The translations under genes and the position numbers were made by a program. The notes beneath the pieces were generated by a model. The model was given only the letters and a program-made list of their open reading frames with translations, ran no database searches and was not told where the DNA came from. DNA of 55,125 nt from Streptomyces pinistramenti. GTDB lineage: Bacteria; Actinomycetota; Actinomycetes; Streptomycetales; Streptomycetaceae. Positions 34,001 to 42,856 of this stretch are shown in pieces. Every line of letters starts with the position of its first letter. Position 1 is the first letter of the stretch. The stretch is from the NCBI RefSeq assembly GCF_020564935.1, contig NZ_JAJCXB010000052.1, forward strand, positions 1 to 55,125, written 5' to 3'.

Positions 34001-35654
34001 GCTCGAAGGCAAGCTGGGCGAACACGAAGCCAGGCTGGAGTACGTAACAGGCGAACTCGCAGCCACCTGCGGCCGGTTGCGGTGTCTGGAGCGGATGACA
34101 CAGGAACAGCGTTCGGCACTGCAGGCATACCGGACGCATATGACGTCGTACGGCAAGGGCAAGGGGCGGCATGCGGGACGCTTCCGGGCCGCTGCGCGCG
34201 ATGCGATGTCCGTGGCCCAGGGCGCGGTCCCTGCGTGGGTCATGCCCATTCCCCAGGTCGCCGAGATGCTGCAGGCGAAGCGGGACGCCTTCGACGTCGT
34301 GATCGTGGACGAGGCCAGCCAGGCGGGCATGGACGCACTGTTCCTCATGTGGCTGGCACCCCGCGTGATCGTCGTGGGCGACGACAAGCAGTGCGCACCC
34401 TCAGTTGCGGGCAAGGGACGTCTGCGGGCGATCCAGGACAAGCTTGCCGCCCACCTGCCCGACATGCCCGCCCGGCTGCGGGAGCTCTATACACCACACA
34501 CCAACCTCTACCAGTTGCTGTCCACCTTCTTCCCGAAGGTGGTCCGCCTCGAAGAACATTTCCGCTGCGTGCCCGAGATCATCAACTGGTCCTCAAGCAC
34601 GTTCTACGACAACAAGCTCCTACCTCTGCGCCAGTACGGGGGCGAACGGCTCGAACCGCTGCGCACGCACTTCGTCGAAGGCGCCGTGGCCACAGGCCGC
34701 GACAGTCGCGTCCACAACCCCAAGGAAGCCGAGGAGATCGTCGAGTGCCTGACCCGCTTGGTTGAGGACCCTGCCTACCAGGACAAGACCATGGGTGTGA
34801 TCGTGCTCCAGGGATTCGGGCAGACCAGGCTCCTGCAATCCCTCATCGAGCAACGGCTGCCGGCCACTGTCCGTGAGCACCACCGGATCCGCGTCGGCAA
34901 CGCGGCGTCGTTCCAGGGCGACGAGCGCCACGTCATCTTGCTGTCCATGGTCGTGACGAACCCGGCGCGCGCCGCCGGCGGTGCCAAGAGCGACCAGCAG
35001 GCATACAACGTCGCCGCCAGCCGGGCCCAGGATCAGATGTGGCTCTTCTACTCGGTGCCGCCCGACCGCCTCAAGCCACACGACATCCGACTCAACCTCC
35101 TGACATACATGGAGAACCCGCCCGCAGCGCTGGAGGCCGCCGACAGCATCGGGCCAGTACAGCCCGACATCCGGACGGCTCCCTTCGACTCCCTCTTCGA
35201 GCAGCAGGTGTACTTGCAGATCAAGGAACGGGGCTACCACGTGGTCCCGCAGTTCCCGGCTGGCAGCAAGCACATCGATCTGGTGGTCGTCGGAGCCCGT
35301 GGCCGTTTGGCCGTCGAGTGCGACGGAGACCCTTTTCATCGCGCCACGCGGGAGCAGATCGAGAACGACCAGCGACGAGACCGCGAACTGCAGCGTGTGG
35401 GCTGGACGTTCTGGCGTGTCCGGGACAGCGACTTCCGCTTCGATCCCGACGCTGCTCTCCGCGGCCTCTGGGAAGAACTCGACCGCCAGGGGATCCGGCC
35501 CGCGAACTACACGCGGTCCGCGAGCAGCACGCCGCCCGCCGAATCCACCGCCGAGTGGAAGCCCCTCGATCTCTCCTCGGACGAGCCCCTCGCCGAGGAC
35601 GAGGAGACCGAGGATGAACAGACCGACGATGACATCACAGAGGATGCCGCATGA
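31086..35654 (+). CDS. SF1 (UPF1/COG1112-like) helicase with C-terminal Vsr/DUF559-like nuclease
   Basis: A 1522-residue protein. The N-terminal 360 residues form an unassigned domain. The helicase has Walker A VVQGPPGTGKTHTIANLV (about 392), a roughly 650-residue helical insert, Walker B VVIVDEASQAG (about 1072), motif III VVGDDKQCAPS, motif IV region LEEHFRCVPEI, motif V ASFQGDERHVILLS and motif VI VAASRAQDQMWLF. Residues about 1365-1460 are a PD-(D/E)XK fold of the Vsr/DUF559 type: FEQQVYLQI, HIDLVVVGARGRLAVECDGD, then GWTFWRVRDSDF. The acidic residues of the active site are intact. It should unwind or scan nucleic acid and cut it. The downstream gene overlaps by ATGA. An anti-phage role is inferred from architecture and neighbours. 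Confidence 0.9.
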   Translation: MVNHPRGHASDPDVIGQTVGLVNFLRDVVHSSHQRQRNDRGREHQWLAQLPESVRRPTPRNDGVLLTLDHVPQSTPPDLPTSLDGWVDPALCLDPDGGDPPLTEQGPGHELVHVADSEEQQEGEGVLRREEAGDVLRVYGTWLDRWRRWAERERAERPLRELYDRLYAWHQKLVQEDDQTELVLAVGLLTSVGPNEDVVHRHLLAQRVETSTDRRTAKLTVRLSPESALRLEDQDFLDSDDGWVRERGAALSEEITARAMNPLSPEALEQLAQWQERATTRPMGFSAEWEPPRAQEPGARLTYAPALVMRPRNLNSLLRFYDQIAETVASEGHAPLGLAQMVRTLEAEERSAWDGAGKAPLFGDDPLFPGKTNAQQRSVLGRLEHDTGVVVQGPPGTGKTHTIANLVSALLAQGQRVLVTSARDQALTVLREKLPTAVRDLCVLLLSSARHDGAGELERTINALIDQVAGSDPDELRAEIRRLSGERDEVRGHIETITEQVISLREAEYRHRSVAPGYAGTLAEIVERVHVGTEKYAWIAPVPDTAGDVPPLAVEQAQELLLLLRDGAGEPRAEGALPDPGELPSPQQVANVFAASHLSDEGLSAETIEIRDTLAGLDASVTAELASLLDTCKTALHHLGAPTDATRWDLDSWTTRALTDRLSRADLALWGRVAAAANEIREVARDVDALGLRLVSVPEDLTAQKAGQLMATGTALREHLAEGKSLRSRFPSKAQKNAQELLNSCTVNGRAPQTAEDLDAVMVHLRAHATLAGAATRWQQVSAVVGAGDLEVRLAELTSRAEQLEHVQSFGTAREHIDALLVRHGIRLTITSRRAWQDFNAAVAALEGRRAADEATAQLAAWDELLRAPVSGSHPSTEALVLVQALRDQTVDAYAEALEALAAAHRREHRTHRCMELLGLLHSAHPLLADRLVNSADDHSWEERLGLLEQSWAWAKASQFVREQRTPGLERKLEGKLGEHEARLEYVTGELAATCGRLRCLERMTQEQRSALQAYRTHMTSYGKGKGRHAGRFRAAARDAMSVAQGAVPAWVMPIPQVAEMLQAKRDAFDVVIVDEASQAGMDALFLMWLAPRVIVVGDDKQCAPSVAGKGRLRAIQDKLAAHLPDMPARLRELYTPHTNLYQLLSTFFPKVVRLEEHFRCVPEIINWSSSTFYDNKLLPLRQYGGERLEPLRTHFVEGAVATGRDSRVHNPKEAEEIVECLTRLVEDPAYQDKTMGVIVLQGFGQTRLLQSLIEQRLPATVREHHRIRVGNAASFQGDERHVILLSMVVTNPARAAGGAKSDQQAYNVAASRAQDQMWLFYSVPPDRLKPHDIRLNLLTYMENPPAALEAADSIGPVQPDIRTAPFDSLFEQQVYLQIKERGYHVVPQFPAGSKHIDLVVVGARGRLAVECDGDPFHRATREQIENDQRRDRELQRVGWTFWRVRDSDFRFDPDAALRGLWEELDRQGIRPANYTRSASSTPPAESTAEWKPLDLSSDEPLAEDEETEDEQTDDDITEDAA

Positions 35655-36493
35655 CGCAGGAAACCATTCTGGGCCGACTCGACGGCAACACCCTGAAGGA
35701 ATTGGCCCGCGTCATCTGCGGCGACGAGCACCTGTACTACCGCAGAGGCTTCGAGATCGCCCAGTTCCTGGAAAACGCCGGATGGCGCAACGTACCCGAG
35801 TACGACGGCGAGTACCGCAGCGACTGGGCACTCCAGCAACTCACGGAACGCCGCGACAGCCCCACCGAGTTGGAGAAGGTGCTCATCAGGCTCGCCGACG
35901 CACGTGAGTACCTCGAAGAACCCCACCTCCTTCCGACCGTGATCAGCTCGGTCAACACCTTCCTCGTACACGAAGGTTTGCGCCTGGAGAACCCGGGCGG
36001 TCGGCCCAGGGTCGTCGTCTGCGACCCCGCCATGGCGCACCCGGGTCAGCAGGCGCCGATCGAGCTCAAGGCCACCATGACCGACATCATCACCGAGCCA
36101 CGGATGGCGGCTCTCCTCCAGCGCCGCCTGGATGAAGCGCTCACCTGCTATTCCAACGGTGCCCATGTCGCGGCCATCATCATGCTCGGAAGCCTTCTCG
36201 AAGGCGTCTTGTTCACGGTGATCGAGGAACGCGACGCCTCGCTCCTACGCAACAAGAGGGGAAAGTTCATCAACCTCAAGGAGCTCATCGACATCTGCCA
36301 CAAAGCAGGTTGGATCGATGTCGACGTCGAACGATTCAGTCAGGCGCTTCGCGAGTACCGCAATTTCGTTCATCCACGCCGTGAGTTCGTCGAGGCCCAC
36401 ACTCCCGACCGCGACACGCTCACCGTGTCCTGGTACGTCGTGAACGGCGCACTCAACGACCTCGCGGCCAGTCAGCCCCAAGCCAGCACATAG
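35651..36493 (+). CDS. HEPN/Abi-C-like protein coupled to helicase-nuclease
   Basis: A 280-residue soluble protein. The N-terminal 100 residues (LKELARVICGDEHLYYRRGF, FLENAGWRNVPEYDGEYR) resemble the small helical domain that precedes Abi-type toxins. The C-terminal half contains AHVAAIIMLGSLLEGVLFTV and, after a short gap, REYRNFVHPRREF. That arrangement, with an Arg six residues before a His, is typical of HEPN/Abi-C RNase-like folds. The ATG overlaps the helicase stop (ATGA), so the two proteins are made together. A toxin or sensor partner of the helicase-nuclease is the simplest reading; RNase activity is not proven. Confidence 0.75.
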   Translation: MTQETILGRLDGNTLKELARVICGDEHLYYRRGFEIAQFLENAGWRNVPEYDGEYRSDWALQQLTERRDSPTELEKVLIRLADAREYLEEPHLLPTVISSVNTFLVHEGLRLENPGGRPRVVVCDPAMAHPGQQAPIELKATMTDIITEPRMAALLQRRLDEALTCYSNGAHVAAIIMLGSLLEGVLFTVIEERDASLLRNKRGKFINLKELIDICHKAGWIDVDVERFSQALREYRNFVHPRREFVEAHTPDRDTLTVSWYVVNGALNDLAASQPQAST

Positions 36494-36555
36494 AACGAGA
36501 ACGGTCGAAATTCGCAGCACTCATAACCGGCACAACAGACGAAAGAGAATACAGG

Positions 36556-37908
36556 TTGAAGAAGCGCGCGGCAGAGGTGCTGACAGACCTTGCGGAGTCA
36601 TCGAACCTCGCAGCCCACTCGAGTTCAGAGCTGGCCGGAGACGTGAGTGCCGCGGCAAGGGACGACGATAAACAGAGGAAGGAAAAAGAGCTCGACCAGC
36701 TTCGTCGAAAGTCTAGGCTGCAGGCCCTGCCAGCAAAGGACCTCAGCCGGGTCGGACAACTCACGCCCTGGGAAGTGCTGCACACTTTCGGACGGTCAAT
36801 TTCCTTGGCCCGGCGTGGAGCGGGTCGTGGCCTCGCCGAGCACTGGGGCTGCCTGAAGTACAACCAGGCTCTTTCCGGAAGCTCAAACTTCTTCATGACC
36901 CTCTCGGCCGAGGGCCGCGAAACCGCGGAGCACTACAAGGCACTTCAATCGGGAGAACTCGGCACCGGTTTCGCACTCGCGCTCGCTGAACGTCTCTTGA
37001 AGCGACGCTACCCAGATCACTTCGTCTCCATCGTTCCGGCCGATACCACCATGCGTGCAGGGTGGGCCCTCACCAGCCGGGATTCAGGCCCGAAATCTGG
37101 GTACCGGTACCGCCCGCACTTCCTCGCCGAGGTATGGAAGCCCGGCGAGCCCTCTCGCGTCTTCCCCATCGCGAGCAAGGGCAATCACAGTGGGCCTTCC
37201 GCTTCGCATAATCAACTCGCTTCGGCTTCGGCTCACGTAGAGGCGTTACACATAGGAGAATGGGGCCAGACACCGTGCCTAGTGTTCAGCACGGAACTCC
37301 CGCTCGATGGGCCGCTCACTGTGCACGCACTTGAGGCCCAGGGGAGCAGCGGTTGGCTCGACGCCCCGGCACGCGTTTTCGACCACGCGTTGGAGGACGA
37401 AAACATCTACCCCGGCATCCAACCACCCACACAAGGCGATAGCCCCTCGGAGCTCGAACCCGGCTATCACGTGAAGCCGGAACTCTACGCATGGTTCCAA
37501 CATGCCCTCGCCCGCACAGCCGCAGCTAGCCTCACCGCCTTCGCAGGGGATGACAGGGCGACCGCTCCGTACCTCACGAAGAGGCAAGGACAGCGACACT
37601 TCACAGGCTTGACACACGCGGCCACGGACAGCGTCCAAGATGCGCGTCATAAGCTCCTTGGAATCGACTTTGTCGGGACGGACCATGTCTTCCGGCTAAA
37701 CCGAAAGCGAGTCGAGGCATTCTCCGGAGTCGCGAAGGACCTCTTCCATCACCTTGAGGAGGGGAGGGTGGATCAGTACCGCCGCGAGACCTACGCACGC
37801 CGGTCCACCTGGCCGAGCGATACCTGGGACTCACGTTGGAACGGCCCCGTCTCCGTGCACCCTGACGGATCGGTGCTGGCTATACGCCTACTCCCCCGTT
37901 CCCGTTAA
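36556..37908 (+). CDS. Unrecognised protein, paralogue A of a TTG-initiated pair
   Basis: A 450-residue protein whose best start is TTG (MKKRAAEVLTDLAESSNLAA as read), 62 bp after the HEPN-like gene. The first 60 residues are charged and probably coiled; the rest is globular. Conserved with the copy at 45975 are VLHTFGRS/VLHTLGRA, GAGRGLAEHWG, LKYNQAL/LKYSQAL, VSIVPAD, RAGWALTSR, AEVW and SKGNHS/TKGNHS. AEVW followed by SKGNH could be a diverged PD-(D/E)XK core, which I consider a weak possibility. No membrane segment is present. It may be the third gene of the helicase-HEPN operon. Function unknown. Confidence 0.75.
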   Translation: MKKRAAEVLTDLAESSNLAAHSSSELAGDVSAAARDDDKQRKEKELDQLRRKSRLQALPAKDLSRVGQLTPWEVLHTFGRSISLARRGAGRGLAEHWGCLKYNQALSGSSNFFMTLSAEGRETAEHYKALQSGELGTGFALALAERLLKRRYPDHFVSIVPADTTMRAGWALTSRDSGPKSGYRYRPHFLAEVWKPGEPSRVFPIASKGNHSGPSASHNQLASASAHVEALHIGEWGQTPCLVFSTELPLDGPLTVHALEAQGSSGWLDAPARVFDHALEDENIYPGIQPPTQGDSPSELEPGYHVKPELYAWFQHALARTAAASLTAFAGDDRATAPYLTKRQGQRHFTGLTHAATDSVQDARHKLLGIDFVGTDHVFRLNRKRVEAFSGVAKDLFHHLEEGRVDQYRRETYARRSTWPSDTWDSRWNGPVSVHPDGSVLAIRLLPRSR

Positions 37909-37944
37909 CTGCTCGGTGGTAATTCCCCAAGACCGGCTGGAACA

Positions 37945-37982
37945 TACCCATGCCTGCCCCACAACGTGGGCAGGCATGGGTA
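37945..37982 (+). terminator. Strong hairpin after paralogue A
   Basis: Exact 15-bp arms beginning TACCCATGCC and ending GGCATGGGTA flank an 8-base loop, 36 bp past the stop codon. There is no T-run, as is common for Streptomyces terminators. It separates the helicase-HEPN operon from the caspase module. Confidence 0.75.
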
Positions 37983-38503
37983 GCGTCCTGCCTCTCAGTG
38001 TGGACGCCCGTCGGGCCGCGGCTCATCTCTGCGTCACGGCCTCCGTCGGCCAATGCGGGATTTCCCCCCTTTGGTTCATGTCGCTTGCGTGAGCAGGCAG
38101 AGGAAGATGAAACGTCCAACTACCCCAGCGTCAAGCTGAGTACTGCTTGCCCGTGGGCCCGCTCCCCGCGAAGGCGAGGGAGCATCAGTTCGAACCTGCC
38201 AGGAGTACTACTCAGGTCCCGAGGCCCCCTGCGAAGCCGCAGCCTGATCACCGATGCGAAGGGCGCCGCGGCCTCTCGCTCCTGAGCAGCGCCGACGGGC
38301 TGTCAGCAGAACGTCTCTCCCGCCGCGATGCCCGCGATCGCCCGGGGAGACGTCGGTCGGCGACTGATACGCCGCTCCTCCAACGCACGGAGGTGGCCGG
38401 ATGCCGCTCCTCCCCTCGACCCCGGCTATCAGCAGCGAACGTCCTCGTGCCAAAGTCGCTGAACGGATCGGACAAGCACATAAGCGAACGCGAGGAGCAG
38501 CAC
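37983..38503. other. Region upstream of the EACC1-caspase operon
   Basis: About 520 bp. A frame in line with the EACC1-like gene extends left but gives low-complexity sequence. I prefer the ATG at 38504, which has GAGGAG 6 bp before it. The operon promoter should lie here. Nothing else is recognised. Confidence 0.45.
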
Positions 38504-38920
38504 ATGCGCGACGGGGGACCGCAGTGGACACTCACCGTGCCCACAGGCGGCGACACGCTCCGGCAGGAGCGCCTCACCCGGGATCTGCACGACAGCCTTG
38601 AGAGGGCAGACGGTCTCGTCGTCGGCTTTCATGACGCCGAAGGGCCCGCCGAACCGGGCCGTAAGGGTACGGGCGTGGGCGAGGTAGCTCTCTGGGCCGC
38701 TACCACTGCCACCGTCGTTCGCCCGGCGTCCCAGGTCCTGATCACCCTGATCAAGGAGTGGTGCGCCAAGGAACGACACCGCAAGGTCGTGGCCACCATC
38801 GGGGGTGACTCCATCGAGATCACTGGACGCCCTGATGCCGCGCAGGAACGCATGGTCCGCGAGTTCCAGGACCGGATCTCCGGTGACGGCGGCCCCGGAC
38901 CGGATGACAGCGCGGCGTGA
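38504..38920 (+). CDS. EACC1-like small protein coupled to caspase-helicase
   Basis: A 138-residue protein: GDTLRQERLTRDLHDSLERA, then GVGEVALWAATTATVV, SQVLITLIKEWCAKE, a basic KERHRKVVATIGG and DSIEITGRPDAAQE. This is the layout of effector-associated constant component 1 (EACC1), a short alpha/beta domain that recurs beside caspases, trypsins and other effectors in actinobacterial conflict systems, often with a central hydrophobic helix. The ATG follows GAGGAG. Its stop overlaps the start of the caspase-helicase gene (GTGA). The role proposed for EACC1 is coupling a signal to the effector. Assignment is by pattern and context. Confidence 0.75.
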   Translation: MRDGGPQWTLTVPTGGDTLRQERLTRDLHDSLERADGLVVGFHDAEGPAEPGRKGTGVGEVALWAATTATVVRPASQVLITLIKEWCAKERHRKVVATIGGDSIEITGRPDAAQERMVREFQDRISGDGGPGPDDSAA

Positions 38921-41900
38921 CCCGCCTCCATAAGCGCCGGGCTCTTCTGATCGGCAACGAGCACTACGACGACGGCCGCTTCTCGCCACTCGCCTCGGTC
39001 CGAGCGGACGTATGGGGACTCGCCCAGGTCCTGGAGCACCGCAACATCGGCAACTTCGTCTCGGTCCAGAGAGAATCCGATCTCACCGCGGACGACATGC
39101 GGGCGGTCATCGGTGAGTTCCTTCAGGATCGCGACGAGGACGAGCTCGCGCTCGTATACGTCTCCGGGCATGGTGTACGCACGGTGCGGGACGGCGGCGA
39201 GTTCCACTTCATCGCCAAGGACACCGACTACGACAGAGTGGCCGCGACCGGTGTCAGCGCCGGGTTCCTCAACGACTCGCTGGAAGAGTGCGTCGCACCG
39301 CAGAAGATCGTGATGATCGACTGCTGTCGCAGCGGCGGGTTCGCCATGGGGCTGCGTACGTCGGACCGACGACCTGACAGCTCCGTGGCGAAGTCCGGCG
39401 AGCAGCCTCCGCTGACCAGCAGGGGTGTGTACGTCCTGTCGTCCTCACGGGCCGGGGAAGACTCGTTCGCCGACACGGGCGACGGCGATGACGTGAAGCC
39501 GTCGGCGTTCACCGGTGAGGTCATCGAGGCGCTGCGCACGGGGAAGGTCAGCAAGGACGGCGGTAGCGAAGTACAGGTCAGCGACCTGTTCCACTATGTG
39601 AACCGGCGTATGCGTGCCAAGGACGGTGGCCGTCAGGTGCCGGTGCACTCCGCGCTCGGCGTCGACGACCGAATCGTCATCGCGGACAGTCCATTCGGCC
39701 GGGCCCCCGCCCTCGAACCCTTGAGTCCGCGCCCCCTCCCCAGCGCCGAGGAGCCGCCACGGCCGCACGCCGCGAAGTCTGCTCATACGCAGCCCACCTG
39801 GGCCGGCCTGCTGGACTACTACCGCGAGTGCGTCCTGGCCGAAGGCGCCGAGACGCCTCTGATGGAGGTGGGCCACCAGAACACGTCGTACGTATGCCTG
39901 GATGGCGCGGAGAGGTTCATCTCCGGCGACGTGGACGACGATGGATGCACCGCGCTACCGGAGGAAGCGGCCTCGCTGGTGGATGCGGCGGCCGAGGAAG
40001 ACGCGGAGCTCTGGGCGGGCTACCCGGCCGTGGTCCTCACCGGGCCGCGCTCCGGAAGCCCCTGGCGGCACCCGAAGTTCGCGCCGCTTCTGGTACGCCG
40101 TGTCGAGATCGTCCAAGGCGAGGGCAAGGTGAGGCTGAAGCCGTACGGTCCGGTCCAGCCGCATCCTCAGCTGGCTCTCGACTGGCTCGGCGAGGAGGAG
40201 GCCACCCAGCTCATCAACACGTTCCAGCCGTCCTGGCATCGAGGGCAGCACGACCGTATGGCGTTGGAGGCACGCAACCTCCTTACGCAGGAGTTCGAGC
40301 TGCCGTGCGTGCAGGAGCTTCGGCCCGACCAACTCGCCGACCGCATCGACGTCCGCACACCCGGCCACGGCGCCCGCAACACCGCAGTCCTTTTCTCGGC
40401 GCGCCCCCAGACAGGCTTCACCAAGCGCCTGCTCAACGACTTCGCCGACATCGCCAAGCGGACCGACCAGATCGAGAAGACCGCCCTCGGGGCCCTCGCG
40501 CCCGAAGCCTCGCAGCGTGACCGAGTCCTCAGGCACACGGAACCAGAGCCAAAGCGCCTCGTGACGCCACTGCCCTCCAACGAGGCGCAGACGGCGGTGC
40601 TCCGGTCCGCCATGACCCGCCGACTCACGGTGGCCACCGGCCCGCCCGGCACCGGCAAGAGCCAGTTGGTCGCCAATCTCGTCACCACCGCGATCTCCGC
40701 CGGTCAGACCGTACTGGTCGCGTCCACCAACAACGAGGCCGTGGACGAGGTCTGGCGCCGCTGCGACACACTGGTGCCCGGCAGCATCGTACGCACAGGT
40801 TCGGCGCGGAAGAACGCCAAGAACAACGCGGAGAACGAGGCCGCCGCACTGCACAGACTGCGCACCGGCCCGGAGCCATCATCCACCGTGGCCACGGCGT
40901 CCATGGAGGCCACCCTGGCGGCCGACCGGCTGACAGAAGTACGGCGGAACCTGGCGCACATCGCGGAGACGGAGCTGCGGCTCCGCCGGGCAGGCGAAGC
41001 GCGCGACCACCACGCCGAACAGCTCGGGGCCGCCGTCGCCGCACTCCAGGACCTACTCGGTCGTCTGCCCCGGCCGAGGGAGTTGGAGGACAAGGCGCGC
41101 CGTCTCTCCCACGCGCGCTTCCTCGGGTCGTGGCGCCGGGCCCGGTTCCTGCGCAGGGCCGGCCTGGACAGGTACGACGGTGATTCCGCCGCGGGCTGCC
41201 TCGCACTCGCGGGCTTCGCCGCAGCCGAGAAGGAATGGCGTGACGGGCACGAGCACGCGGCCTCCGTGGACGACACAGCGCTCTCGCAGGCACTGCGCGA
41301 TGCCGAGAACAACGTTCAGGACGCCTCACGCACTCTCCTCGCCACCACGGTGCAAGCCGCTGCTTGGGCAGGGCGCCGCCGCATCCTCGATCTGCTGACC
41401 GCTCAGGAGGACGGCAAGCGCAGCGACTGGCCACAGATGCGGAGGGTTCTCGGCCGCTCAAACAGCGCGACGGATGCGCCCGCGGTGGCCGGGTGGGCCG
41501 TCACCAGCCTCTCCGCCCGGCGTTTCCCCCTGGGCCCGGCCCTGTTCGATCTCGTCGTCATCGACGAGGCCAGCCAGTGCGCGATCCCGCATGTCCTGCC
41601 GCTGCTCTTCCGCGCGCGGCGCGCCCTCGTCATCGGCGACCCGATGCAGCTCACCCACATCACGAAGACCAGCCCGCACCACGAGGCGCTCATTCGCCGC
41701 GGCAACGGGCTGCGGTCCGACTGGCTTGAGAAACACCGCCTTGCCTACCGGCGCCACTCCGCCTTCCACGCCGCCGAACGCGCCGCGGGCGGCACGTTGC
41801 TTCTCGACGAACACTTCCGCTGCCACCCGCACATCGCCGCGATCTCCAACGACCTGTTCTACGACGGAGGACTGACCGTCCTCACCGACACCCGCGGCCG

Positions 41901-42681
41901 CCCCGCTCTGCAGCGTCCCGCCGTCATCTGGACAGACGTGCCCGGACGGGCCACCCGCCCCCGGTTGGGTGGCTCCTGGGTCAACGAAGACGAGATCCAA
42001 AAGGCGCAGGACAGCGTCAAATATCTGCTGGACCAGCTGCCGCCCGAAGCCACCGTCGGCGTCGTTACTCCCTTCGCACCGCAGGCCGAAGCCCTACGGA
42101 AGCGGTTGCAACCGTACGACGAGAAGCGTCTGCGCATCGGTACGGTGCACACTTTCCAGGGCGGCGAACGCGATGTCATGGTGTTCACCCTCGTCGCCGG
42201 GGACGGCATGCATCCCGGCGCCGTCCAATGGGTCGGCGGACAACTGAACCTCTGGAACGTCGCCGTCACCCGCGCGCGAAGTCACCTCATCGTGGTGGGG
42301 AACAAGGAGCTCTGGCGGAAACGAGGAGGCGTGGCCGCCGCGCTGCTGGAGACCGCGGAGCGCGACGGCGTTCCCTCGCGTGACAGCAGCGAAGACGTGC
42401 TGCACAAACGCCTGTACGAGGCACTGTCCCGCGAGGCGGGAACCACTGTCACGCTGGGCAAAACCCTTCACGGGCATCCGGTGGACGCTCTGGTGGAAGG
42501 CGTCGACACCGCCCCTAAAGCTGTACTGCTCGACGAAGGAGTCGAAGAGGGCGCCGACGCGGCACGCCACCTCCGGCTCATGCTGCACCGGCGGAATCTG
42601 CTGAGCAGCGGGGACGGCGAAGTCGAAGCCACTCGATGGCCGGCATGGAGGCTGTACGAGACGGATGAGCAGCGGGGGTGA
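38917..42681 (+). CDS. Caspase-like protease fused to SF1 helicase and degenerate nuclease
   Basis: A 1254-residue fusion. Residues 1-230 are a caspase/metacaspase (peptidase C14) domain with catalytic His85 in YVSGHGVR and Cys137 in IDCCRSGG. A linker (about 255-290) and an unassigned section (290-560) follow. The SF1 helicase has Walker A TGPPGTGKSQLVANLV (about 575), Walker B VVIDEASQCA (about 880), LDEHFRCHPH, HTFQGGERDVMVF and NVAVTRARSHLIVVG. The C-terminal 90 residues (HPVDALVEG, KAVLLDEG, then WPAWRLYE) align by eye with the Vsr-like domain of the protein at 31086 but lack its key Glu. The GTG overlaps the EACC1 stop. A nucleic-acid-triggered suicide protease is my inference. Confidence 0.88.
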   Translation: MTRLHKRRALLIGNEHYDDGRFSPLASVRADVWGLAQVLEHRNIGNFVSVQRESDLTADDMRAVIGEFLQDRDEDELALVYVSGHGVRTVRDGGEFHFIAKDTDYDRVAATGVSAGFLNDSLEECVAPQKIVMIDCCRSGGFAMGLRTSDRRPDSSVAKSGEQPPLTSRGVYVLSSSRAGEDSFADTGDGDDVKPSAFTGEVIEALRTGKVSKDGGSEVQVSDLFHYVNRRMRAKDGGRQVPVHSALGVDDRIVIADSPFGRAPALEPLSPRPLPSAEEPPRPHAAKSAHTQPTWAGLLDYYRECVLAEGAETPLMEVGHQNTSYVCLDGAERFISGDVDDDGCTALPEEAASLVDAAAEEDAELWAGYPAVVLTGPRSGSPWRHPKFAPLLVRRVEIVQGEGKVRLKPYGPVQPHPQLALDWLGEEEATQLINTFQPSWHRGQHDRMALEARNLLTQEFELPCVQELRPDQLADRIDVRTPGHGARNTAVLFSARPQTGFTKRLLNDFADIAKRTDQIEKTALGALAPEASQRDRVLRHTEPEPKRLVTPLPSNEAQTAVLRSAMTRRLTVATGPPGTGKSQLVANLVTTAISAGQTVLVASTNNEAVDEVWRRCDTLVPGSIVRTGSARKNAKNNAENEAAALHRLRTGPEPSSTVATASMEATLAADRLTEVRRNLAHIAETELRLRRAGEARDHHAEQLGAAVAALQDLLGRLPRPRELEDKARRLSHARFLGSWRRARFLRRAGLDRYDGDSAAGCLALAGFAAAEKEWRDGHEHAASVDDTALSQALRDAENNVQDASRTLLATTVQAAAWAGRRRILDLLTAQEDGKRSDWPQMRRVLGRSNSATDAPAVAGWAVTSLSARRFPLGPALFDLVVIDEASQCAIPHVLPLLFRARRALVIGDPMQLTHITKTSPHHEALIRRGNGLRSDWLEKHRLAYRRHSAFHAAERAAGGTLLLDEHFRCHPHIAAISNDLFYDGGLTVLTDTRGRPALQRPAVIWTDVPGRATRPRLGGSWVNEDEIQKAQDSVKYLLDQLPPEATVGVVTPFAPQAEALRKRLQPYDEKRLRIGTVHTFQGGERDVMVFTLVAGDGMHPGAVQWVGGQLNLWNVAVTRARSHLIVVGNKELWRKRGGVAAALLETAERDGVPSRDSSEDVLHKRLYEALSREAGTTVTLGKTLHGHPVDALVEGVDTAPKAVLLDEGVEEGADAARHLRLMLHRRNLLSSGDGEVEATRWPAWRLYETDEQRG

Positions 42682-42856
42682 GCTCAGGCCCCGCGACCTG
42701 ATCCGGCGGGGGCTCTCGCTCTCCGTACGCCCGCCTCCAGCGCGTCCGGTGGCGAGGATGCCCCTGTGTCCCGCCACGGATGGCCGTCCGGTCGCGGCGG
42801 AAGAAGACCTTTATGAGGCCCACGGGCTGGGGCCCGGCCTATCAGGAGGGCACGCG

